From a virus, in IMG/VR virus record IMGVR_UViG_3300021963_000463, positions 1 through 30,048 of that record: DNA of 30,048 nt; one strand, given 5' to 3'. Every line of letters begins with the position of its first letter. Positions within the stretch are counted from its first letter, which is position 1. A program made the position numbers and the translations under genes. The notes beneath the pieces were generated by a model that saw nothing but the letters and a program-made list of their open reading frames with translations, was not told the DNA's origin and made no database searches. This document shows, piece by piece, positions 1-7,375 of the stretch.

Positions 1-392
1 TCAACAAGGTGTTTATTTAGAAGTAGCACCTGAGAAAGACCCACGAACACAGCAAATGCCACAATTACCATACATTGTGTTTAGTAGGTCTGGATCTGAT
101 ATTACTGATGAATCTGCCTTGTGTGGTACCAGATATTATTCCATTCCAGTATATAGAATAACTGTATGGGATAATAAAAATGGAAGTATCAGTTATGCAA
201 GGCTTAAACAAATTATAGAAAGAGTGGATACATTGCTTTCTAATCAAAGCGTTGTTGATTCTGGCATTAAGTTTTATTGTCAGAGATTTGATACTGATCA
301 GCCGTTTGAAGTCGGTTCAGATGGCAGAGTCGATTATGGGTTAACCATTTTATATCGTTTCAATACAATAGTATAAGAGGTAATAATTATGC
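1..392. repeat. Terminal overlap of the contig, left copy
   Basis: These bases align without gaps to 29657-30048, with 11 substitutions, all between 127 and 271; the outer 126 and 121 bases are identical. The repeat carries the 3' part of the tail completion gene and the start of the tail tube gene. The simplest reading is that the contig is a circular or circularly permuted phage genome of 29,656 bp, with the two ends taken from two co-existing variants. Of the nine altered codons, five changes are synonymous and four are conservative (T/S, A/S, R/K, Q/N), which looks like real variation rather than sequencing error. A true tandem duplication is less likely but possible. Confidence 0.9.
2..376 (+). 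CDS. Tail completion/tail terminator-like protein, 5'-truncated copy
   Basis: This is the C-terminal 124 residues of the protein encoded in full at 29556-30032. The reading frame is open from base 2, so the first in-frame ATG at 56 is internal and not the true start. Its position between an HK97-gp10-like protein and the tail tube gene, and its size, fit the tail terminator/completion family (DUF3168-like), which caps the tail tube at the head end. It differs from the right-hand copy by four conservative substitutions. The family call rests mainly on gene order and length, since no catalytic motif is expected. Confidence 0.75.
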   Translation, partial: QQGVYLEVAPEKDPRTQQMPQLPYIVFSRSGSDITDESALCGTRYYSIPVYRITVWDNKNGSISYARLKQIIERVDTLLSNQSVVDSGIKFYCQRFDTDQPFEVGSDGRVDYGLTILYRFNTIV

Positions 393-829
393 CACAACCG
401 GTTTTAGTTTCTGACGCAACAGTCGAGGTCAGCTTTGGAGTTGATCCTCAAAGTACAGGTGGTGCTGGTAGTATTCCTGCAACACCAACCAATGACATTC
501 AATGTTTAGCTACTAGTGTAAGAGTTAGCATTTCAGGTAGAACAATTGATCTTTCAACTCTTTGTTCAACAACTGAAGCTACATTCCAAACAGGTCAAAC
601 TGGTACACTTGAATTAGAGCTTTATGTTGACGATACACAAGGTCCAGTATTCCTTTACAAAGAAGGATATCTCTGCAAGGTTAAAATTATTCCAGGTGGT
701 TCTGGAAGTACATTAACTTACCAAGGTCTTGTCACTGATGTTACAAATACATTTGCACCTGGAGAAGTCGAGCGAGAGACAGCGACTATCAAACTTGGAG
801 CATTTGGATTTACAGCTGTTTATGTTTGA
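389..829 (+). CDS. Major tail tube protein
   Basis: This 146-aa protein is rich in beta-branched residues, Gly and Thr, with no signal peptide or membrane segment. Such proteins form the hexameric rings of the siphovirus tail tube. The family is inferred from size, the predicted all-beta character and above all the order: terminator, tube, chaperone with frameshift, tape measure. AGAGG lies 9 nt before the ATG. The gene starts 12 nt after the terminator gene's stop and is followed after 18 nt by the chaperone gene. Short tube proteins diverge quickly, so sequence alone gives weak support. Confidence 0.75.
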   Translation: MPQPVLVSDATVEVSFGVDPQSTGGAGSIPATPTNDIQCLATSVRVSISGRTIDLSTLCSTTEATFQTGQTGTLELELYVDDTQGPVFLYKEGYLCKVKIIPGGSGSTLTYQGLVTDVTNTFAPGEVERETATIKLGAFGFTAVYV

Positions 830-847
830 TAATTAAAAAGGATATAT

Positions 848-1228
848 ATGATTAAAGGTTTATCAAAGGTCAAGAAAGTTGAGTCTAGACCATCGGTTAA
901 AATCGATTTAAGTGAATATGCTGAAGAAGATTGTTTTGTAGAACTAAGGGAGCCAAGTGCAAGTTCATTGTTTCCTGATAATGCTGTTTTACATAAGCTT
1001 AAAATCAAGTTTCCTGCATATCCTGAAGCAATGATTTATCAAATTGCTTTACTAGGCAAATGTTATGTTGACCAACCTGGCGAACCTGAATCTATGAATC
1101 CAATGGTAGATTTTGGTGAGTTGGCTAAGAACAATAAAGAATGTTTTTACCACATTCTTACAGAGTTTTTAAATGCCTTCCCAACTTCTAACTTTGATGA
1201 ACGGGTAACAGAAGCAAAAAACGGTTAA
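848..1228 (+). CDS. Tail assembly chaperone, zero-frame product (gpG-like)
   Basis: This 126-aa, acidic, mostly helical protein lies directly before the tape measure gene, where lambda gpG/gpGT-type chaperones sit. Such chaperones bind the tape measure protein and recruit tail tube subunits, and are absent from the finished virion. An AAGGA ribosome binding site lies before the ATG. The last sense codons GCA-AAA-AAC-GGT contain the heptamer A AAA AAC in the correct phase for -1 slippage, immediately before the TAA. A minority of ribosomes would make the longer form described separately. Confidence 0.85.
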   Translation: MIKGLSKVKKVESRPSVKIDLSEYAEEDCFVELREPSASSLFPDNAVLHKLKIKFPAYPEAMIYQIALLGKCYVDQPGEPESMNPMVDFGELAKNNKECFYHILTEFLNAFPTSNFDERVTEAKNG

Positions 1229-1407
1229 TCGGATGTTCGCCCCAGATATTGTATTTCAGCGTTAAGTATCTGGGGAGACATCCGAAAGAAACCAATCTTT
1301 CAATAGATGATTTTGCTGAAGTTGCTTATATTTGTAGAGAAATTGAAAAGGCTGAAAACGAAAAAGCAACAGCAATATTAAAAGCGTTGATGGGAAGTAG
1401 ACTATGA
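848..1407 (+). CDS. Tail assembly chaperone, -1 frameshift product (gpGT-like)
   Basis: Reading the zero frame through AAC (1220-1222) and then stepping back one base gives an open -1 frame from CGG at 1222 to a TGA at 1405-1407. This adds 61 residues for a total of 186 aa. The extension contains the helical acidic stretch IDDFAEVAYICREIEKAE and ends KALMGSRL. Its TGA overlaps the tape measure ATG (ATGA at 1404-1407), the usual arrangement for a T-domain extension. The coordinates span both frames: 848-1222 in frame 0, then 1222-1407 in frame -1. The G/GT pair is well known in siphoviruses; frameshifting here is inferred from the sequence signal. Confidence 0.88.
1216..1284 (+). promoter_or_regulatory. 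Programmed -1 ribosomal frameshift signal
   Basis: The slippery heptamer A AAA AAC occupies 1216-1222. After a 7-nt spacer an RNA hairpin begins. Bases 1230-1236 (CGGATGT) pair with 1278-1284 (ACATCCG). After a 3x2 internal loop, 1240-1248 (CCCCAGATA) pair with 1267-1275 (TATCTGGGG), leaving an 18-nt loop. That is 16 Watson-Crick pairs at the spacing normally seen for stimulatory structures. Heptamer, spacer, stem and an open downstream frame agree with one another. Confidence 0.9.
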
Positions 1408-3416
1408 CATTCGCAGAATTAGTTATTAAATTCGAAACACAAGGTGATAGCACTACTAAAACATCAATTCGTAATGTCACTGCTGAATTAAAAAATGTTG
1501 AAAATGCTTCTGTGTCTGCAAGTAATAAATTTCAACAGTCTTTTGGAAAAATAACTACATCTATTCGGTCAATTAATTTTAATAACTTAAACTCTCAGTT
1601 TTCTCAAATGTCTACTGCAATTACTCCAGCTATGAGTAATTTACAGAGTACAGTTACTACTTTATCTGTTTTAAAATTAGCATTAAAAGACAGTTCAGCT
1701 GGAAATTTTGCAAAGAACTTTACTACTGGTATTTTTCAAATGCAAAAATCTCTATTAGATTTTCAAAGAAAAAGATTAGTAAATAAAACTTTTGATTTCA
1801 TAGGAAAATTACCAGGTGTAGAAACCATTCAAGAAGAAGGTAGAACTGGCTTTAGACCAATGGCTGATGCTACTATTGCACAAAGATTAGCTTTTGAAAA
1901 ACTTAGAAAAAAAATGGAAGAGTCTTATCTAGCAAAACAAAGACTTGACCAAAAATTAAATACACCTGCTGGACAAGAACAAATTCAAAAATATGCAGAA
2001 GGTATTCAATCTGTAATTACTGGATTTGCAGGTGTAGCTAGTGTAATTCTTCAAGTGGCTAAAGCTATCACTGTTGCAATATCAGCTATTTATGCTTTTA
2101 ATGCTGCAGTTATTCAATCTACAGTTCAAGCAGCATTTAACTTTGAGGAATTACAAGGAAGATTAGCTGCATTAAAAGGCCCTGCAAAAGCTAATGATAT
2201 TATTGACTTTGTAAGAAAATTAGCAGAACCATCAAACTTTACCACTGACCAACTTGCAAATTCAGCTGTTCAATTAGAAGCTTTTGGATTAAATGCAAAA
2301 CGTATCCTTCCTACAATTGCTCAACTTGGAATGGCTTTTGGTGCTGATGCTGAAAAGCTTAGACTTCTCACTGATATGTTTGGAAGATTAAGCCAAGGAC
2401 AACTTCCTGATGTTCAAGTAATGGCTCAATTTGGTCTTTCTAAATCTAAGTTGATGAAAGAAGGCATCAAGTTTGACAATCAAGGTTCATTAGTAAGCTC
2501 AACAAGAGAAGTATTTGTTGCTATTGAAAAGATAGTCAACAGAGAATATAATAAAATCTTTGAAACTATGGCTAACACTGGTAATGCAAAGTTAGCTTCT
2601 GTTACTGACGTATTTGAAAGATTAAAAATACAAGTTGGTAATTCCTTGATGGATGTAGCTAAAAACTCATTAAATAGTTTAGCTGGACTTTTATCTGCTA
2701 TTGAAAGAACTGGCATATTAGAAAAAGTTGCACAAACAATGATTTTGCCTTTTCAAGCTTTAGCAAATGTATTTACTGGAAAAGATAAAAGCATTGGAAA
2801 TATTCAAATGACAATGGCCACTTGGACTGGTGGTTTACTTGCTGCATTTGAAGAAATTAATATTCAAGTATCTTTATTTGTTGAACAACTTGCAAGAGTT
2901 TCTAAACTAGCTTTAATATTTCAAACAGGCCAAGGATTTACTAAAATAAAAGAAGTTGGTGGTTTGATTGCTGATATTGCTAAAGGTACAAGAGGTCAAT
3001 TTGCACCAGGAAGAGCAATCAATAAAGGCACTGACTATGCAATGATGATATTAGACCAGCTGCAAAATCCTGGTAAAGCAACTAATATTAATGATTTAAT
3101 TAACAAATCTAAACTCACAGATTTTGGTAAGCTTGAAGACTTACTTAAAAATGATAAAACAAAAGATAAACAAACAAGAGCTTTAGATTTAATCGCACAA
3201 AACACTAAGACTCAAAATGAATTAACACTTAGAAATATGACTTATGGTGGTGGAGAATTAGCTGCTCAAGGTTTATCAATGGTTCAAATGAGTGGCTTTA
3301 GAACTGTATCAAGTCCACAAATAAATGCTGCTAACGATATACAAAGAGGCGTTGAAAAAATTGTCAGAGGATATGCTAACTCTAACACATTGAACTTTAG
3401 TTTTCGGAGAAGTTAA
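1404..3416 (+). CDS. Tape measure protein
   Basis: This 670-aa protein lies immediately after the tail assembly chaperones. Its long helical, Gln/Lys/Ala-rich composition and a hydrophobic segment near residues 200-250 (starting around VITGFAGVASVILQVAKAI) are typical of siphovirus tape measure proteins. These set tail length and are ejected during DNA entry. At the usual rule of about 0.15 nm per residue the tail would be near 100 nm, which is an estimate. The ATG at 1404 overlaps the frameshift product's stop (ATGA), and the stop overlaps the next start (TAATG at 3414-3418). No lysozyme or peptidase motif was noticed. Confidence 0.9.
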   Translation: MTFAELVIKFETQGDSTTKTSIRNVTAELKNVENASVSASNKFQQSFGKITTSIRSINFNNLNSQFSQMSTAITPAMSNLQSTVTTLSVLKLALKDSSAGNFAKNFTTGIFQMQKSLLDFQRKRLVNKTFDFIGKLPGVETIQEEGRTGFRPMADATIAQRLAFEKLRKKMEESYLAKQRLDQKLNTPAGQEQIQKYAEGIQSVITGFAGVASVILQVAKAITVAISAIYAFNAAVIQSTVQAAFNFEELQGRLAALKGPAKANDIIDFVRKLAEPSNFTTDQLANSAVQLEAFGLNAKRILPTIAQLGMAFGADAEKLRLLTDMFGRLSQGQLPDVQVMAQFGLSKSKLMKEGIKFDNQGSLVSSTREVFVAIEKIVNREYNKIFETMANTGNAKLASVTDVFERLKIQVGNSLMDVAKNSLNSLAGLLSAIERTGILEKVAQTMILPFQALANVFTGKDKSIGNIQMTMATWTGGLLAAFEEINIQVSLFVEQLARVSKLALIFQTGQGFTKIKEVGGLIADIAKGTRGQFAPGRAINKGTDYAMMILDQLQNPGKATNINDLINKSKLTDFGKLEDLLKNDKTKDKQTRALDLIAQNTKTQNELTLRNMTYGGGELAAQGLSMVQMSGFRTVSSPQINAANDIQRGVEKIVRGYANSNTLNFSFRRS

Positions 3417-6400
3417 TGCAAAATAATTACTATTCTCTTTGTGATATCAAAGTTATTGTAGATTATCCTCAAGAAAGACAAAACAGATTAGGTCCATATA
3501 CATTTGCTACTGACGGAACACAATTAGATGCTGGTTCTGCAGTCAATTGTATGATTGATCCTGTTACTTTGTCTGTTTTTGGTACTCCACTTCCAAGGAC
3601 AGAAGAATGGAATGATAAAACTACTCCATGTACAGGCCATTATTATAGATTTCAAAAGAGTGATTTCACATTTACTGGAACTGGTGGATCAACACCATGG
3701 CTTGTAAACAACTATAGAAAAGCTGGAGATACCTATATAGTTTGTGGTTCAGGTACTACTGCTGTTCAGCAAGCTCCAGTGCAATTAACTAATGGTGTTT
3801 CAAGAAATGAACCATTATTCTTTTCATATTCTAAACTTCAAAAGAAAGAATCTTATGATGGAGTATTAGTTAAACTTTTCTGGGCTAATTCTACAAATCC
3901 TGATAAAGATACTCAATTACATTTTAAAACTGATGGTTCTTGTGATGTTTACAGAGGATATAAAACTCTTACTGGAAACATTTTTGTAGAGGTAGGAACA
4001 TCTTTAGTAACAACAGTTTATGAACCTATAAGTGGTGTTTATCCTGGTAAGTTTTTAACAGAAGTTTCTGCAGGTGATAAAATTATATTACCAAATGGAA
4101 TGATTCTTGGTACTGTTGCTTCTGTTGCAAGTGATGCTCAGTTTTCATTAACTGCTAACGTTACTGAAACTTATGAAGGTGCAGCAAGTTGTACTAAAAC
4201 TCCTAATAAAGTTCAGTCTTATTCTAGAACTGAATCAAATTATAATCAGTCTAGACCAATAAGTACAACCGCTAATCCTAACGATCAATATAATGATGTT
4301 TATATAATTCCATGTAGAGGTAAAGAATTATTAATTTTAACCTCTTATGGTCTTAATTTTAGTCACAGTTTTGATGATTTAAATGTTCCAGATCCTCCAG
4401 CAAATATGTCGATTTATAATCTACAAATTGCTCCAGTAGATCCTCCAAACTTTACAAGTCAAAACATAATTTTGCCTTCTGGAGACTTTAGTATTGTAAT
4501 TCCTGCTGGTAAAGTGCAATTTCAGTTAGCTAAGTTATATTTCTTAGATAACTGGTCAATTGTATCACAGAAAATACAAACATCTTCTGCACCACCTCAA
4601 TTACCATCATTTTTAAATGGTACATTATCATGTGCATTTGGAAGTACTGAAATTACTGGAACAGGAACTTCTTTTTCAACTCAATTATCTGCTGGTAATG
4701 AAGTTTATTTTTATAGTGGTTTAACAGATACTTATTTAGGCACAATTCAAAGCGTAACTAATAATACTAGTGCATATTTAACTCAACCAACAGAATATAA
4801 GCTTACAGATTCGAATTACAATGTTCAAGGAAATCTTACTGGAACTATATCTGTTAATAAAAACTCAGCCGTTGTAACTGGTACTGGAACATCATTTATT
4901 CCACAATTAGCAGTTGGAGATTGGATTTTTACTAGTGATGGTAGACAAATAGGACAAATTGCTCAAGAAATAAGTAATACAACTGTTAATATATTTGATA
5001 ATGCAAACTTTACTTATTCTGGAACATATAGAAAAAATATAAATCAATATTCAGATAATTTTACCAATGCACAAGCTGAGTTTTTTAGCAGTGTAATTCC
5101 AACTTCTGCTGATAATTTATCATTAAATTACTATATCACTAACAGTACTAACTCTTATGAAAATAGTCAATTAGAAGCTGGATTAAAATTATTTAATAAT
5201 GTTAACGATTCTTTTAAGATCAAAATAATTCAAAAGAACGAAGATGATGCTTCATCTACTGCATCTTCAGATAAAGGATTCATGTTTTATTCTGTTGATG
5301 ATATTTTTGTCTTAAAAAATGAAAAAACATCTGATTCTTCAGTAGATATTACAAGTGCTATTGAACAAATGAGTATTGATCGTTCGGAAACAGGTCAATA
5401 TACTCTTAATTTCTCTGCTAGAAAACAATTACTTGATGATTTAGGAATGTCTAAACCATTACAAACTGCAAATAGATCAGTTAAAGTAATGCTTTCTCCA
5501 AGACAAATATTAATTACAGGTACTATTTCAAAAACTGGAAATACAATTAATGGAGTAGATACTTTATTTACTCAAGAATTATCAGTTGGTAATTATTTAT
5601 ATTTAGAAGATGGAACTTTCTTAGGCATAATTGAAAGTATTGCTAGTGATATTCAATTAACTATATGGTCTTACACAGCTAACACTTATATAGCTGAAAA
5701 CGCCTCAATATATCCAAAATACAGCGATTTTTTACTATATGAAGGATATTTAAGCTCACCTGAAATAACTTACTTAAATGCCGCTTTAAGTAGTGATAAT
5801 GGATATGTTCCTAACTACGAAAAATATGCTCTATTATCTTATTCTGCTATAGATAAATTGCAATATTTAAACAAAATATATTATTCAGAAGCACCTAACT
5901 TTGATAGTGTAGCTCTTCCAGACATTATTGAAACAAATATAATTTTTGGTGGACAAGGCAACAATGATATTAATAATAATGATTTAATAATATCAGATAC
6001 TATCAGTACATATCAAGTACCATTAAACAGAAACAACAGTAATGGACAATACAATTTTATAGCTAATCTTGGAGACAACGTAGGTGGATATATTGAAAAA
6101 CTACGTTCAGATTATGCTCAAAACTTTGTATTCTTCTCAAGACCTGACTGGTATCCAAAAGATGTTAGTCAAAATGGATGGACTAATTATTCAGCTTTTA
6201 AATTCATGGATCAAGACTATACAGTTGATTATTCACCAACATATAGTTTGTTTTTAAATGAATTTCTTGCCACTGATTTATTTGGAGTTGATACTTGGGA
6301 TGCTTGGAAACCATCAATTAGAAGCTTAAAAAGAACTTATGAAGCACCAGAAGCAAATAGGATTTATATTGTTGGTTTAGATAAGACAAATGGATCAAGA

Positions 6401-7375
6401 TTACAATATCTTTTGAACGATCATGATTCTCAAAATCCTTACACTTTACCTGCTGATAGACCTACAAATTGGCTTGGTGCAATTAGTCCTTTTGTTATGA
6501 TTAATGATAAGCTTAACACCACTACTGATGTTGTTCAAGCTGCAAATCAATTCTATGCAAAATTGTCATCAGGAAGAAATATAATTGAGTTTGAAGCTGA
6601 TTTAATTACAGCAATTGATCCGTTCCAATTTTATCTTCCAAATAATAGAGTTTCATTATCTGGATCTATTATTGTTGATCAAGGAAGTACATCTGTTTTA
6701 GGTACTTCAACTTATTTCACTACTGAGTTACAAGTTGGAGATTATTTATATCTAGAAAATGGTGCGAAAATTGGATATGTAAAATCAATTGAAAGTGATT
6801 CTGGACTTACTCTTGTTAATGGTTCTTTAGCAGATAGTAATGGTGAAGAAAAGTTTTTCAATGATTACACACAATATTTAGAGCAATATAGATATTATGA
6901 TATTGGTGATATTGTTGGATTATATGATGAGTTTGGAATTGTAGTTTATTATAAGATTCTTTCATGGTCTTGTCAGTTTATTAAAGAAACTACTACAGCT
7001 GATTATATCAATGCTAGACGTGCAATTTATAGAGCTAAACAGATTAATTATGATCCACTAATTGTTACATCTAATGCTCCAATATTTGCATTTAATTATA
7101 ATCAAATACCTGCTGCTAACCAATGGATTGTTACTCAAGGTAATGAATTAAACTTTACTGTTCTTGCAATTGAACCAAGTACAACAGATACTATTACATA
7201 TACTTTGAATAACGAACCAACTGGAATGACTATTGGTTCGTCAACTGGAACTATTAGTTGGACACCTACCTCTTTACAACAAAATCAAATATTCGAAGAT
7301 ATAGAAGTAGTAGCATTTGATGGGGTTAATTCAACATCATATTTCTTTAGCGTAAGGGTTTACGATACAATCTAA
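3416..7375 (+). CDS. Large distal tail/baseplate structural protein with internal repeats and a C-terminal Ig-like domain
   Basis: This 1319-aa protein is encoded right after the tape measure, where distal tail and tail-associated proteins lie. About five copies of a 55-60 residue beta repeat start near residues 186, 401, 475, 701 and 1082. The repeat core resembles TGTGTSFxxQLxVGDxIxxxDG, followed by IGxIxSIxSDTxLTL. The last 90 residues (NELNFTVLAIEP, then PTGMTIGSSTGTISWTPT) look like a cadherin-like/He_PIG Ig fold, common in adhesins and tail fibres. It is probably a hub or receptor-contact protein at the tail tip. Start and stop overlap both neighbours by TAATG, indicating translational coupling. 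The exact family is not recognised. Confidence 0.7.
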   Translation: MQNNYYSLCDIKVIVDYPQERQNRLGPYTFATDGTQLDAGSAVNCMIDPVTLSVFGTPLPRTEEWNDKTTPCTGHYYRFQKSDFTFTGTGGSTPWLVNNYRKAGDTYIVCGSGTTAVQQAPVQLTNGVSRNEPLFFSYSKLQKKESYDGVLVKLFWANSTNPDKDTQLHFKTDGSCDVYRGYKTLTGNIFVEVGTSLVTTVYEPISGVYPGKFLTEVSAGDKIILPNGMILGTVASVASDAQFSLTANVTETYEGAASCTKTPNKVQSYSRTESNYNQSRPISTTANPNDQYNDVYIIPCRGKELLILTSYGLNFSHSFDDLNVPDPPANMSIYNLQIAPVDPPNFTSQNIILPSGDFSIVIPAGKVQFQLAKLYFLDNWSIVSQKIQTSSAPPQLPSFLNGTLSCAFGSTEITGTGTSFSTQLSAGNEVYFYSGLTDTYLGTIQSVTNNTSAYLTQPTEYKLTDSNYNVQGNLTGTISVNKNSAVVTGTGTSFIPQLAVGDWIFTSDGRQIGQIAQEISNTTVNIFDNANFTYSGTYRKNINQYSDNFTNAQAEFFSSVIPTSADNLSLNYYITNSTNSYENSQLEAGLKLFNNVNDSFKIKIIQKNEDDASSTASSDKGFMFYSVDDIFVLKNEKTSDSSVDITSAIEQMSIDRSETGQYTLNFSARKQLLDDLGMSKPLQTANRSVKVMLSPRQILITGTISKTGNTINGVDTLFTQELSVGNYLYLEDGTFLGIIESIASDIQLTIWSYTANTYIAENASIYPKYSDFLLYEGYLSSPEITYLNAALSSDNGYVPNYEKYALLSYSAIDKLQYLNKIYYSEAPNFDSVALPDIIETNIIFGGQGNNDINNNDLIISDTISTYQVPLNRNNSNGQYNFIANLGDNVGGYIEKLRSDYAQNFVFFSRPDWYPKDVSQNGWTNYSAFKFMDQDYTVDYSPTYSLFLNEFLATDLFGVDTWDAWKPSIRSLKRTYEAPEANRIYIVGLDKTNGSRLQYLLNDHDSQNPYTLPADRPTNWLGAISPFVMINDKLNTTTDVVQAANQFYAKLSSGRNIIEFEADLITAIDPFQFYLPNNRVSLSGSIIVDQGSTSVLGTSTYFTTELQVGDYLYLENGAKIGYVKSIESDSGLTLVNGSLADSNGEEKFFNDYTQYLEQYRYYDIGDIVGLYDEFGIVVYYKILSWSCQFIKETTTADYINARRAIYRAKQINYDPLIVTSNAPIFAFNYNQIPAANQWIVTQGNELNFTVLAIEPSTTDTITYTLNNEPTGMTIGSSTGTISWTPTSLQQNQIFEDIEVVAFDGVNSTSYFFSVRVYDTI

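Noticed and set aside
1-392. Prophage attachment sites or transposon terminal repeats at the ends
   Set aside because: The repeat is inside coding sequence, lacks integrase or transposase nearby, and gene order is continuous when the ends are joined.
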